A program made the position numbers and the translations under genes. From Shewanella japonica (GTDB lineage: Bacteria > Pseudomonadota > Gammaproteobacteria > Enterobacterales > Shewanellaceae), in contig NZ_CP020472.1 in the NCBI RefSeq assembly GCF_002075795.1, positions 293,001-357,000 of the forward strand: a DNA stretch of 64,000 nt, given 5' to 3'. The notes below the pieces were generated by a model. The model saw only the letters and a program-made list of their open reading frames with translations, did not search any database and had not been told where the DNA came from. Below, in pieces: positions 43,898 to 53,130 of this stretch (the first letter of the stretch is position 1; each line of letters begins with the position of its first letter).

Positions 43898-45193
43898 TTA
43901 CGCTACTTTGCCAAGAGCAAGGTCTATGTCTATCCCTTGTTCGCGCATTTGAGCAAGCTTGTAACGCAATGCACGTGTTGTCATGCCAAGAGATTCTGCG
44001 GTGAGGTTTCGTTGACCATTGAAGCGTTTCAGTGTGTCTATGATGTATTGAAACTCTGCTTGTCGTTTAGAGTCTTTCAGGCCACTTTGTTGAGGCGCTA
44101 ACTGAGCAGTTTGTTCTGCTTCTATGCCTAAGTCAGCGGTCTGAATCGCTTGACCACGGCGCATGATTAATGCGCGCTGAATTGTATTTTCAAGCTCTCT
44201 TACATTGCCACTCCAGTCATGGCCGAGCAGTACACTACGGGCCTGATCACTGAAGTAACAGACTTGTTCAGAGTTATTGTTGTGGTACATGTCTAAAAAG
44301 TGCTCTGCAATAGGCATGATGTCTTCACGACGTTGTCTTAGTGGGGTAATTTTTAGCGGTAATACATCTAAGCGGTAGAATAGATCTTGCCTAAACTCAC
44401 CATTCTCAACAGCTTTGCGTAAGTCTTTATTTGTTGATGCAATCACGCGAATATCGAGCGGTATCGCTTTATGGCTGCCAATTCTTTCAACTTCGCGCTC
44501 TTGTAAAACTCGCAGTAATTTAGCTTGTAAGACGAGCGGCATTTCGCCGATTTCATCTAACAGTAAAGTGCCACCATTGGCTTGTTCAAACTTACCTGAT
44601 TGATCGCTGACAGCTCCAGTAAAGGCGCCTTTGACATGGCCAAATAGAATTGACTCTAAAATGCTTTCAGGAATGGCCGCACAGTTGATCGAAATTAATG
44701 GGGCTTGTGAACGATTGGAGTGACGATGAATATAACGGGCTAATGGCTCTTTACCTGTACCACTTTCACCAGTCAATAATACCGTAGCATTGGTGATTGC
44801 TGCACGTTGAGCAAGCATCAATAATTGACGACTGACAGCGGATGATGCAACGATGTCTGAATCAATTTTATCTAAAGTTTTTAGACGGGTTAACAGTGCA
44901 ATAAGTTGTTGATTATCAATCGGCTGCAACAGATAATCTTGCACTCCTGACTGCATTGCAATACTAGCCAATTCGGTTTGTTCTGGATCAAGTAAGGCAA
45001 TCTGATTCTTACTCGGGTACATGGCTAAACGCTGTGCTACTTGTTCAGGTTCACAATCTGATAAATTCACCAGATTCAGCCAAGGCGATGGCTGGTGATT
45101 GCTCCATAACTGAAAACCATTGCTTAGCAATAATGCGGCAGCGGTTTCACACAGTTGGCAATCGACCAACTGGATTGAGTATTGCTGACTCAT
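43898..45193 (-). CDS. lafK: Lateral flagellar sigma54-dependent activator LafK
   Basis: Master activator of lateral flagellar genes. The 431 residues comprise an N-terminal receiver-like domain (about 1-115), an AAA+ domain and a C-terminal Fis-type HTH. The AAA+ domain has Walker A GESGTGKE at 142-149, the sigma54-contact motif GAFTGA at 189-194 and Walker B LLLDEIGE at about 210-217. The HTH includes LTAESLGMTTRALRYKLAQM. The N-domain has no convincing phospho-acceptor Asp in the usual place, like FleQ/FlrA relatives. Its start overlaps the motY stop by 4 bp (ATGA). Likely targets are the -24/-12 promoters upstream of flgB and fliD. Confidence 0.92.
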   Translation of the reverse strand: MSQQYSIQLVDCQLCETAAALLLSNGFQLWSNHQPSPWLNLVNLSDCEPEQVAQRLAMYPSKNQIALLDPEQTELASIAMQSGVQDYLLQPIDNQQLIALLTRLKTLDKIDSDIVASSAVSRQLLMLAQRAAITNATVLLTGESGTGKEPLARYIHRHSNRSQAPLISINCAAIPESILESILFGHVKGAFTGAVSDQSGKFEQANGGTLLLDEIGEMPLVLQAKLLRVLQEREVERIGSHKAIPLDIRVIASTNKDLRKAVENGEFRQDLFYRLDVLPLKITPLRQRREDIMPIAEHFLDMYHNNNSEQVCYFSDQARSVLLGHDWSGNVRELENTIQRALIMRRGQAIQTADLGIEAEQTAQLAPQQSGLKDSKRQAEFQYIIDTLKRFNGQRNLTAESLGMTTRALRYKLAQMREQGIDIDLALGKVA

Positions 45194-46086
45194 CGACTGG
45201 CCTTCTGCGTTTTGAGAGCGGTAAGGTTATTCGTTTTAACTAATCTCACCATAACGCGACGGTTCAGCTCACGTCCTTGGGCACTATTATTACTGGCAAT
45301 GGGGTTTCTTGTGCCATGATGGCGCACTTGAATCATTGTATTGGGCACGCCAAGCTCAATTAATCTTGCTTGAACTTCATAGGCGCGCTCCTTGCTTAAT
45401 TGCAAGTTCACGAAGTGATCTCCTGATGCATCAGCATGCCCATCGATAAGGACTTCTGTGACATTGTCATCAGCCGCAATATAGCGAGCAATTGCGATTA
45501 AATCCTGCTCGTACTCAGGAGATAGATGTGTCGAGTTGCTATTAAACTGCATATCCACTCTGCGTACATAGGAAAAAGGCTTAGGCAGCAGGTTTTGCTT
45601 ACATAATCTAAATTCTCTTACGATGGCACGAGTAGAAACGGGTGAAGAATTCACCTTATATTTGATATTTTTACCTGGATCAATATTGACTTGCCACGTC
45701 AGCCCTTGCTCTAAGGCCTCTAAAAAAGCTGCGCTGTTTCGGCTCGTTTTAGCGGTATGACCTTGCCAGTTTAGTTCTGATTGTGCAAAAGCGGCGTTGT
45801 TCTGCTGCTGCCATGAAGAAGATTCAATTATTATTTCGCTGGCATGATCACGCAGGCTCAGCCAGTCAGCAGTTAAACTAATGAATAACTCGTCACCAGG
45901 CGTGGCGGTGAGCATAAAGTCTCCGAACCCATCCACTTGGTGGCTTATTTCACAGTGAAATATATTTCCACTGAACTCCCAAGAAGATTTTTCCATCTTG
46001 GTTTGATATTTATTCTCTATTACTCCTGCATACGATTTAAGCGGAAAAATAAATGCGATAATTGTAATCAGTATTATTTTTTTCAA
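45190..46086 (-). CDS. motY: Lateral flagellar T-ring protein MotY
   Basis: Periplasmic protein that helps stators assemble around the rotor. The 298-residue precursor has a signal peptide (MKKIILITIIAFIFPLKSYA|G). A MotY-type N-domain follows (SWEFSGNIFHCEISHQVDGFGDFML), then a C-terminal OmpA-like peptidoglycan-binding domain (VLIDGHADASGDHFVNLQLSKERAYEVQARLIELGV, GRELNRRVMVRLV). Lateral loci of Vibrio carry motY next to lafK in the same way. It opens the motY-lafK unit and diverges from fliM across a long AT-rich gap. Confidence 0.88.
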   Translation of the reverse strand: MKKIILITIIAFIFPLKSYAGVIENKYQTKMEKSSWEFSGNIFHCEISHQVDGFGDFMLTATPGDELFISLTADWLSLRDHASEIIIESSSWQQQNNAAFAQSELNWQGHTAKTSRNSAAFLEALEQGLTWQVNIDPGKNIKYKVNSSPVSTRAIVREFRLCKQNLLPKPFSYVRRVDMQFNSNSTHLSPEYEQDLIAIARYIAADDNVTEVLIDGHADASGDHFVNLQLSKERAYEVQARLIELGVPNTMIQVRHHGTRNPIASNNSAQGRELNRRVMVRLVKTNNLTALKTQKASR

Positions 46087-46702
46087 TTACTAACATCCTA
46101 TTTTTATTTGTTATGTCTGTAACGTAATAAAGTTTTGCAGTATTAAACACTAAAAGAAAAATGATTAAAATGAATTTTTATAAAAAGTTTTAAATAGTGC
46201 AAGCTTTATTGTTTGTTCATATATATGTCATTGTCTTTCGTTATTTAAATGATGTAGTATCTTGCCGAAATACTGATTCCTCTAAGTTATATAGAAACTA
46301 GACACAGTTATCTGGTTTTTAAGTATATGATTTTATTTATTTTAAAAATTAATTTTTGTTATTTTAAAATAAATTTAAAGTTTTTTACGATTATAGTCGC
46401 TTTGTAATAATATTTATTTTTTTGTTTTTATATTTGGGGTTTGTTTATTATTTAAGTGTTGTTGTTTATTTGTTTTGATTATCTGTTTCTGTGGTCGTTG
46501 TTATATGTACTACTAGCTGATTTATTATATTTGGTTGTCAAAATATATTTGTTTGCCAAAGAAATGTCGCCTGAATTGTTTGTATATTAATAAGGTGGTC
46601 GTTTTTAGTTCAGTTGCGTGTGGGTGATAATATAAATTTGATACATATTATTACGGTTATTAATTTATGGATATTTTATAGTTAAGTGAGTTTTAAATTA
46701 AA
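46087..46702. promoter_or_regulatory. Long AT-rich divergent control region between motY-lafK and fliM
   Basis: The 616 bp are far richer in A and T than anything else in the window, with many A/T runs (for example 46320-46480), and no convincing ORF. Both divergent early operons must start here. I found no GG-N10-GC element by eye on either strand. A sigma70-like TATAAT-type stretch occurs at about 46627-46640 (gataatataaat). The base composition suits curved DNA or H-NS-type silencing; this is inferred. Confidence 0.6.
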
Positions 46703-47584
46703 ATGAAAACCACAGCTAAAGCAAGTTTGATTAAGAAGCAGCAGCTTCCAAAAGTGAGAACCGTTGCGTTAGTTCAAGAGAAACTTGCACGCAGCCGACT
46801 AGTATTGCAGCTAGAGCGTTGCCATAGAACACTGCTCGACAATATAAATGACTTATTAGGGCCGATTATTGGCCAAGGTCATCACGCATTGTCAAAAGTA
46901 TCGCTTTCAACCGATCTGAATACAGTAACACCTGACTTAAACCACGCGTGGTTTTTGATGAGTTACCGCCGAACTCCACTGGCTTGGTGGCGAATTGATA
47001 AATGTACGTTAGATCAGTTAGCTAGCGGTTATTACGGTAGTTTCTCTAGCCCGTTACAGTCACCTTTACGGGCGCCTAGTTTGTCTGAGTTTCGTTTGGT
47101 GAAGCGTTTATTGCGTTCTGCGTTGGACGTTTTACCGATAACTGAACTCGATGACGACGGCTTAGATCTTGAATTGGTGGTGAATACCACGCCATTAGAG
47201 GTGCCTCTTGCTTGGACTCTGAGCTTTCCAGCAGAGCATGTTGGCCCGCCAATGATGTTATGCATGACAGAATTTGCTTTGGGATTGATGGCTGAACAGC
47301 CAAGTGAATATCAAGCTGCTGAAAACCTCAATAGCCAATTAAGTCAGCGTTTAAGACAAATTCCGATAAAAGCCACGTTAGAAATTGGTCATCAATTAAT
47401 GCCTGTGACGTCATTAGAAGGCTTGAAAGTCGGTGATATTTTACCGATGAGTTTGCATTCTCGCTGCCCAGTGACTATCGGTCGCAGACCCCTATTTTAT
47501 GCCACTGTTCATAATGATGATGGACAAATGGTCGCCAAACTTACCCAGGAAGCGTTTCACCCAGAGGACTCTACCCATGCCTGA
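46703..47584 (+). CDS. fliM: Flagellar motor switch protein FliM, lateral type without CheY-binding tail
   Basis: C-ring component. The 293 residues include a divergent middle domain (LVLQLERCHRTLLDNINDLLGPIIGQGHHALSKVSLSTDL) and a C-terminal SpoA domain (IPIKATLEIGHQLMPVTSLEGLKVGDILPMSL ... GRRPLFYATVHNDDGQMVAKL). Typical FliM has about 330 residues and begins with a CheY-P binding motif (LSQxEIDALL). Here the N-terminus is MKTTAKASLIKKQQLPKV, so direct CheY control appears absent. It is the first gene of the fliMNPQR-flhBA operon. Confidence 0.88.
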   Translation: MKTTAKASLIKKQQLPKVRTVALVQEKLARSRLVLQLERCHRTLLDNINDLLGPIIGQGHHALSKVSLSTDLNTVTPDLNHAWFLMSYRRTPLAWWRIDKCTLDQLASGYYGSFSSPLQSPLRAPSLSEFRLVKRLLRSALDVLPITELDDDGLDLELVVNTTPLEVPLAWTLSFPAEHVGPPMMLCMTEFALGLMAEQPSEYQAAENLNSQLSQRLRQIPIKATLEIGHQLMPVTSLEGLKVGDILPMSLHSRCPVTIGRRPLFYATVHNDDGQMVAKLTQEAFHPEDSTHA

Positions 47585-47939
47585 AAATATACTTTTACAA
47601 GATGATGAATTCTTACTTGATGATGATCTGTTATTAGAAGATACCCTAGCAGAGCCACAACCTGCTCCAAAGGCTAAAACCTTAAAAGAGATGTCATTTT
47701 TTCACCAGTTACCAGTGCAAGTGACATTGGAATTAGCGAGTACAGAAATGTCTTTAGGTGAGCTAACCCAAATGGGAGAAGGCGACGTTGTTGCATTGGA
47801 TCGCATGGTAGGCGAACCATTGGATATTCGTGTTAATGGTGCTTTGTTAGGTCGTGGTGAAGTGGTTGAAGTGAATGGCCGATATGGTGTGAGATTGCTT
47901 GAAGTGGAAGCGATAAGCTTAACTGGAGCAAACGACTAA
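47577..47939 (+). CDS. fliN: Flagellar motor switch protein FliN
   Basis: C-ring component with the SpoA domain (LPVQVTLELASTEMSLGELTQMGEGDVVALDRMVGEPLDIRVNGALLGRGEVVEVNGRYGVRLLEV). I chose ATG 47577 (MPENILLQDDEF), which overlaps fliM by 8 bp and has an AGAGG-type site about 8 bases upstream. A longer frame begins at 47499 inside fliM and is not plausible. The N-terminus is acidic, as usual; 120 residues. Confidence 0.94.
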   Translation: MPENILLQDDEFLLDDDLLLEDTLAEPQPAPKAKTLKEMSFFHQLPVQVTLELASTEMSLGELTQMGEGDVVALDRMVGEPLDIRVNGALLGRGEVVEVNGRYGVRLLEVEAISLTGAND

Positions 47940-47940
47940 T

Positions 47941-48669
47941 ATGGTTCGTGTCATCCTGCTTCTGTTATGCCTATTAGCACCCAGTGCTTATGCTAATGAT
48001 GGATTAACCTTATTCACTTTAGCGGACGGCGACCAGTCGCAAACCGTGAACGTCAAATTAGAAATCTTAGCCATGATGACCTTGCTAAGTTTTTTACCTG
48101 CGATGTTGATGATGATGACAAGCTTTACTCGAATTATCATTGTGTTAGCAATTTTGAGACAGGCGTTGGGCTTACAACAAAGTCCACCTAATAAAGTGTT
48201 AATTGGCATTGCTTTAGTCATGTCTATTTTTATTATGCGCCCCGTTGGTGATGTGATTTATGAAGATGCATTTTTACCCTATGACAAGGGTGAAATTGAA
48301 TTAACAGAATTGATTGTGAGGGCAGAAGTGCCTTTACGACAATTTATGTTGGCGCAAACTCGTGAAACAGATTTAGAGCAAATGCTAAAAATTGCTAATG
48401 AGCCAGTGACATTAACCGCAGACGAAATCCCCTTCTTTGTTTTGATGCCTGCATTTGTATTGAGCGAGCTGAAAACAGCATTTCAAATTGGCTTCCTACT
48501 TTATATTCCCTTTCTAGTGATTGATTTAGTGGTTGCGAGCGTCTTGATGTCGATGGGGATGATGATGCTGTCGCCATTGATTATATCTCTACCATTTAAA
48601 CTCATGGTGTTCGTGTTAGTGGATGGTTGGGCAATGACTGTGGGTACGTTAACAGGCAGCTTTGGCTAG
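47941..48669 (+). CDS. fliP: Flagellar export gate protein FliP
   Basis: Inner-membrane core of the type III export gate. The 242-residue precursor has the cleavable signal typical of FliP (MVRVILLLLCLLAPSAYA|N). The family blocks MTLLSFLPAMLMMMTSFTRIIIVLAILRQALGLQQSPPNKVLIGIAL and IPFFVLMPAFVLSELKTAFQIGFLLYIPFLVIDLVVASVLMSMGMMMLSP follow. It starts 1 bp after fliN. Confidence 0.97.
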   Translation: MVRVILLLLCLLAPSAYANDGLTLFTLADGDQSQTVNVKLEILAMMTLLSFLPAMLMMMTSFTRIIIVLAILRQALGLQQSPPNKVLIGIALVMSIFIMRPVGDVIYEDAFLPYDKGEIELTELIVRAEVPLRQFMLAQTRETDLEQMLKIANEPVTLTADEIPFFVLMPAFVLSELKTAFQIGFLLYIPFLVIDLVVASVLMSMGMMMLSPLIISLPFKLMVFVLVDGWAMTVGTLTGSFG

Positions 48670-48764
48670 CTAGGGTAGACGATGATACATCTAGCATGGA
48701 TTTTAATGACCAGTACAAATCAGATGATTGAACAGCTGAAGCGGCCACCTGCGGGAGCAATAAG

Positions 48765-49034
48765 ATGGATGTAAACGAGCTAACGTCATTTTTTGCTGAA
48801 GCGATATTTTTAGTGGTGATGATGGTGGGCGTATTGGTCGTGCCAGGCTTGATTGTGGGACTGATTGTCGCTGTGTTCCAAGCGGCGACCCAAGTGAATG
48901 AGCAAACATTAAGCTTTTTACCTCGCTTAGTGTTAACGCTGTTGATGGTCTTATTTGCAGGTGAGTGGTTGTTGATGAAAATCAGTGACTTGTTTGAGCG
49001 GCTATTTTTCAGTATTCCCCATGTGATTGGTTAG
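48765..49034 (+). CDS. fliQ: Flagellar export gate protein FliQ
   Basis: Two-helix membrane component of the export gate. The 89 residues read MDVNELTSFFAEAIFLVVMMVGVLVVPGLIVGLIVAVFQAATQVNEQTLSFLPRL, with the conserved AATQxNEQTLSFLPR loop. It starts 95 bp after fliP, a longer gap than usual. The gap contains a 30-codon mini-ORF that overlaps the fliQ start. Confidence 0.96.
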   Translation: MDVNELTSFFAEAIFLVVMMVGVLVVPGLIVGLIVAVFQAATQVNEQTLSFLPRLVLTLLMVLFAGEWLLMKISDLFERLFFSIPHVIG

Positions 49035-49098
49035 GCGAGTAGATGAACGCATTTAGCATGGCTGAGCCGCTGAATTTTGACTGGGTAGATAGCAACTG

Positions 49099-49872
49099 AT
49101 GTTGTCGTTAACATCGGTACAAATCAGTGCTTTTATTGGCTCATTTTGGTGGCCATTTTGTCGGTTTATGGGGGCATTTATTGTGATGCCTTTTTTAAGC
49201 AGTAACTATATTCCGGTCAAAATACGACTGCTATTTGCCATGCTGTTGAGTGCTCTAGTGGCGCCAATTTTACCCCCAGTGCCTGCCGTTGACGCTATCT
49301 CAATAGGGGCTGCGTTATTGGCCGTTGAGCAATTGCTTGTTGGCTTTATGTTGGCATTATTTTTACTGATCATGATCAGTGTAATGACCAAGATGGGCGC
49401 GATGATGTCAATGCAAATGGGCTTGGCAATGGCCATTATGAACGACCCTGCTAACGGCAACTCTAATCCTATTCTTGGTCAATGGTTTTTACTGTATGGC
49501 ACGTTATTATTTTTAGCGTTAGACGGTCACTTAGTTGCTATTGGCGTTATCGTTGATAGCTTTTATTTGTGGCCAATTGGCATGGGCATATTTGAGTTGC
49601 CTTTAATGGGACTGGTTGAGCGAGTTGGCTGGTTATTTGCGGCCGCATTTATGCTGGCTTTACCTGCGATTGTCGCCATGTTGATGGTTAATTTAACTTT
49701 TGGTGTGTTGAGTAAATCTGCGCCTTCATTAAACGTGTTTGCCTTAGGTTTTCCTATGTCGATGTTAATGGGGCTGCTGTGCGTATTCTTTTCGTTTAGC
49801 GGCCTTGCTAGTCGCTATAGTGACATTTGCCTCGATGCTTTATCTAGCATGCATCAGTTTATCGGGGGCTAG
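49099..49872 (+). CDS. fliR: Flagellar export gate protein FliR
   Basis: Polytopic membrane protein of the export gate. The 257 residues show about six transmembrane segments with ISAFIGSFWWPFCRFMGAFIVMPFLSSNYIPVKIRLLFAMLLSALVAP, then FGVLSKSAPSLNVFALGFPMSMLMGLLCVF. Its ATG overlaps the stop of an 18-codon ORF (TGATG) in the gap after fliQ. It abuts flhB. Confidence 0.96.
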   Translation: MLSLTSVQISAFIGSFWWPFCRFMGAFIVMPFLSSNYIPVKIRLLFAMLLSALVAPILPPVPAVDAISIGAALLAVEQLLVGFMLALFLLIMISVMTKMGAMMSMQMGLAMAIMNDPANGNSNPILGQWFLLYGTLLFLALDGHLVAIGVIVDSFYLWPIGMGIFELPLMGLVERVGWLFAAAFMLALPAIVAMLMVNLTFGVLSKSAPSLNVFALGFPMSMLMGLLCVFFSFSGLASRYSDICLDALSSMHQFIGG

Positions 49873-49874
49873 TG

Positions 49875-51008
49875 ATGAGCAATAAAGATACCGGCCAAAG
49901 TAAAACTGAACAGGCAACACCACAAAAACTCAAAAAAGCCCGCGAGCAAGGGCAAGTTCCACGCTCCAAAGACTTAGCCGCATCAGCGCTGATCATTGGT
50001 TGCGCTGTCATGCTAACGAGCAGCGCCGAGTGGATAGGCAGTGAAATGGCCGAAATTACTCGCTTCAATATGAATCTCACTAAAGAGCAGTTAAATGAGC
50101 CCAAAATGCTAGAAATGCATATGGGGGCTGCGATTGTCGGAATTCTACATCTTCTTGGGCCGTTATTTATCTTAGTGGCCGCTATCGGCATGATTGCAGG
50201 CGCATTACCTGGTGGGCCGCTATTTAGTATTAAAAATGCCTTCTTCAAATATAGCCGTATTGATCCCATTGCTGGCTTAGGGCGAATGGTGTCAATTAAA
50301 TCATTGGTGGAGTTGGTTAAATCGGTCTTAAAAATCACTTTGCTAGTCAGCATCATGCTGTATTTTTTGCAGAGTAACTTGCAAGGCATTATGGCAAGTA
50401 GTCAGCTGCCAGTAGATGAAGCCGTTAAATACAGCATTGATACGATATCAACTGGGATGTTTTATTTAGGCGTCGGTCTGCTGATTATCACATTTATCGA
50501 TGTGCCATATCAGTATTGGCATCATCATAACGAGCTAAAAATGTCTCATCAGGAAGTGAAAGATGAGCATAAACAGCAAGACGGTAAGCCAGAAATTAAA
50601 GCTAAAATTCGCCAAATGCAGCAAAAAATTAGCCGCTCTCGTGCTGATGTTGCTGTGCCACAAGCCGATGTATTACTGGTTAACCCTACTCATTATTCAG
50701 TTGCACTTCGTTATGACGCTGATAAAGCAGATGCGCCTTATGTTATTGCTAAAGGAGTGGACGAACTGGCGCTTTATATGCGTGATGTAGCAAAACGTAA
50801 TGCGGTTGAAATTATTGAAATCCCAGCACTGGCTCGTGCGATTTATTATTCCACTAAGATTGAACAACAAATTCCAGCGGCATTGTTTGTCGCTATTGCG
50901 CATGTGCTGAGTTACGTGTTGCAAATCAAAGCAGCAAGAACAGGCAGCCAAGAGAAGCCTGAACCATTGCCGCATTTTTATATTCCTCCCCATTTACGAC
51001 ATGATTAA
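49875..51008 (+). CDS. flhB: Flagellar export switch protein FlhB
   Basis: Export gate protein that changes substrate class after FliK signalling. Four transmembrane segments are followed by the cytoplasmic domain with the autocleavage site NPTH (residues about 270-273; LLVNPTHYSVALRY) and KGVDELALYMRD. The N-terminus QSKTEQATPQKLKKAREQGQVPRSKDL is classic. ATG 49875 is preferred over the GTG 3 bases upstream that overlaps the fliR stop; a GGGGG run lies 6 bases before it. Confidence 0.96.
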   Translation: MSNKDTGQSKTEQATPQKLKKAREQGQVPRSKDLAASALIIGCAVMLTSSAEWIGSEMAEITRFNMNLTKEQLNEPKMLEMHMGAAIVGILHLLGPLFILVAAIGMIAGALPGGPLFSIKNAFFKYSRIDPIAGLGRMVSIKSLVELVKSVLKITLLVSIMLYFLQSNLQGIMASSQLPVDEAVKYSIDTISTGMFYLGVGLLIITFIDVPYQYWHHHNELKMSHQEVKDEHKQQDGKPEIKAKIRQMQQKISRSRADVAVPQADVLLVNPTHYSVALRYDADKADAPYVIAKGVDELALYMRDVAKRNAVEIIEIPALARAIYYSTKIEQQIPAALFVAIAHVLSYVLQIKAARTGSQEKPEPLPHFYIPPHLRHD

Positions 51009-51023
51009 AGGAACCATTAAACC

Positions 51024-53105
51024 ATGAATTGGTTTGCACAAGTCTTTACTGGCAATCGAAGCTACATCGGTATTCCGATAATGTTATTAGCCGTTCTGGC
51101 GATGGTCATCTTGCCATTGCCACCTTGGCTGTTGGATATTTTATTTACGTTTAACATCGTACTTGCAGTAATGGTGTTGCTAGTCAGTGTATCCATACGT
51201 CGGCCTTTAGAGTTTTCGGTATTCCCGACGATATTGCTACTCGCCACTTTAATGCGATTAACTTTGAACGTTGCCTCAACTCGTGTGGTGTTAATCGAAG
51301 GCCACAATGGTGGAGACTCGGCAGGTAAAGTCATTCAAGCATTTGGTGAGGTGGTGATTGGCGGTAACTATGTCGTAGGCGCCGTGATCTTCTTAATTCT
51401 GATGATTATCAACTTTGTGGTGATTACCAAAGGTGGTGAAAGGATATCAGAGGTTTCAGCACGTTTTACTCTGGATGCGTTGCCTGGTAAGCAAATGGCA
51501 ATTGATGCTGATTTAAATGCTGGGATTTTAAGTCAAGAACAAGCCCGTGTTCGACGTCAAGAAGTTGCTCGAGAAGCAGATTTCTATGGTTCGATGGATG
51601 GTGCGTCTAAATTTGTGCGTGGTGACGCTATTGCTGGCATCTTGATCCTGCTGATTAACATTATTGGTGGTATTGCCATTGGTGTGTTTATGCATGGTAT
51701 GGGCGCAGCTGATGCATTTAAGACGTTTGCCTTACTGACCATTGGTGACGGTCTTGTTGCTCAAATCCCATCATTACTATTAGCTACCGCAGCGGCGATT
51801 ATTGTAACCCGTGTTTCGGATGCTGAAGAAATGCCTGAGCAGTTGCAAAAGCAACTGCTTGCAAACCCAAAAACCTTAGCAACAGCAGCATTGGTAATGC
51901 TGATTTTAGGTTTAGTGCCAGGTATGCCTGGAATGGTATTTATTTCTTTCGCTGCTTTATTGGCTTTTGCTTCTTGGAAGCAAAGTCAGCATAAACCCGC
52001 CATTGTTGAAACCAAGCTTGAAGAGCGACTGGAAAGCAATACTACAGAACCATCGCCACCAAGTTGGGATGCATTACCTTATACCGATTTGATTGAAGTA
52101 CGTTTGGGGTATCAGCTAGTGCATTTAGTTGAGCGGACTAAAGGCGCTGAGTTACAAAAACGCCTAACAGGGATCCGCCGCACCTTGTCTGAACAAGCGG
52201 GCTTTTTACTCGCAGAAGTGCGGGTGAGGGATAACTTATCGTTAGCGCCAAATGCTTATCAAATTAATATGATGGGTAACCCGACAGCGACAGCGGAGTT
52301 GCAAGCTGAAAAACTGATGGCGATTCAAAGTGGGCCGGTATTTGGTGATATTGATGGAATCATTACTAAAGAGCCTGCCTATAACATGGACGCGATTTGG
52401 ATTGACCAAGATGCTAAAGCGAGAGCATTAAACTTAGGTTATTCGGTGGTGGACAATGCCACTGTGATAGCGACACACGTTAGTAAGCTGATCCGTGAAA
52501 ACTTGCCTGACATGTTGCAACACGATGATGTGTTGGCACTCAGTGATCGCTTGGCAAAGCAATCGCCCAAGTTAGCGGAAGCGTTTAACGGTGCGTTAAG
52601 TCCAATTGTGCAGTTAAAAGTGTATCGGTTATTACTGAAAGAGCAGGTGTCATTAAAAGATATCCGCACAATTGCAACCACACTACTTGATTGCAGTGAA
52701 AACAGTAAAGATCCAGTGCTGTTAGCTGCAGATGTGCGTTGTGCTTTAAGAAATAACATAGTGCATAGTATTGCTGGCGCTGAACCCAAATTGAATGTAC
52801 TGACATTAGCGCCAGAGCTTGAGCAAACCTTAATGAACGCCTTAACCCAATCGCAGCAGCAAGGTCAGGTCGCGCTGGATAGCTTCCCTGTTGATCCAAC
52901 GTTACTGGCTCAGTTGCAACAAGGCATGCCGCAAATCTTAGCTGATGCTAAAGAGCAAGGACATAGTCCACTGTTGTTGGTTGCACCACAGCTTAGGCCG
53001 ATACTGGCCCGCTATGCTTTAGCATTTGCAAGAGGCTTACATGTATTGTCGTACAATGAAATACCTGAGAGCCGAGAGCTTATGGTGGCAGGTCAGCTTG
53101 GTTAA
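51024..53105 (+). CDS. flhA: Flagellar export gate protein FlhA
   Basis: Largest export gate protein, with eight transmembrane segments in the first half and a large cytoplasmic docking domain. The family signature FPTILLLATLMRLTLNVASTRVVLIEGH and the FHIPEP-region equivalent FTLDALPGKQMAIDADLNAGILSQEQARVRRQEVAREADFYGSMDGASKFVRGDAIAG are both intact. Length (693) is standard. It ends the operon and is followed by a strong terminator. No flhF or flhG follows, as expected of lateral rather than polar loci. Confidence 0.97.
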   Translation: MNWFAQVFTGNRSYIGIPIMLLAVLAMVILPLPPWLLDILFTFNIVLAVMVLLVSVSIRRPLEFSVFPTILLLATLMRLTLNVASTRVVLIEGHNGGDSAGKVIQAFGEVVIGGNYVVGAVIFLILMIINFVVITKGGERISEVSARFTLDALPGKQMAIDADLNAGILSQEQARVRRQEVAREADFYGSMDGASKFVRGDAIAGILILLINIIGGIAIGVFMHGMGAADAFKTFALLTIGDGLVAQIPSLLLATAAAIIVTRVSDAEEMPEQLQKQLLANPKTLATAALVMLILGLVPGMPGMVFISFAALLAFASWKQSQHKPAIVETKLEERLESNTTEPSPPSWDALPYTDLIEVRLGYQLVHLVERTKGAELQKRLTGIRRTLSEQAGFLLAEVRVRDNLSLAPNAYQINMMGNPTATAELQAEKLMAIQSGPVFGDIDGIITKEPAYNMDAIWIDQDAKARALNLGYSVVDNATVIATHVSKLIRENLPDMLQHDDVLALSDRLAKQSPKLAEAFNGALSPIVQLKVYRLLLKEQVSLKDIRTIATTLLDCSENSKDPVLLAADVRCALRNNIVHSIAGAEPKLNVLTLAPELEQTLMNALTQSQQQGQVALDSFPVDPTLLAQLQQGMPQILADAKEQGHSPLLLVAPQLRPILARYALAFARGLHVLSYNEIPESRELMVAGQLG

Positions 53106-53130
53106 TACCTTTGTCTGAAACTTGTGTAAT

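Noticed and set aside
46087-46702. Possible hidden gene or plasmid-like origin in the AT-rich gap
   Set aside because: All frames are short and interrupted, and no iteron-like repeat or DnaA-box cluster is visible. A regulatory region is the simpler reading.
47499-47576. Longer fliN start inside fliM
   Set aside because: The extra N-terminus is a shadow of fliM. ATG 47577 has a ribosome binding site and matches the usual FliN length.
49859-50389. A 176-codon frame antisense to flhB
   Set aside because: It is wholly inside a strongly conserved gene on the other strand and shows only the low-complexity residues expected from a shadow frame.
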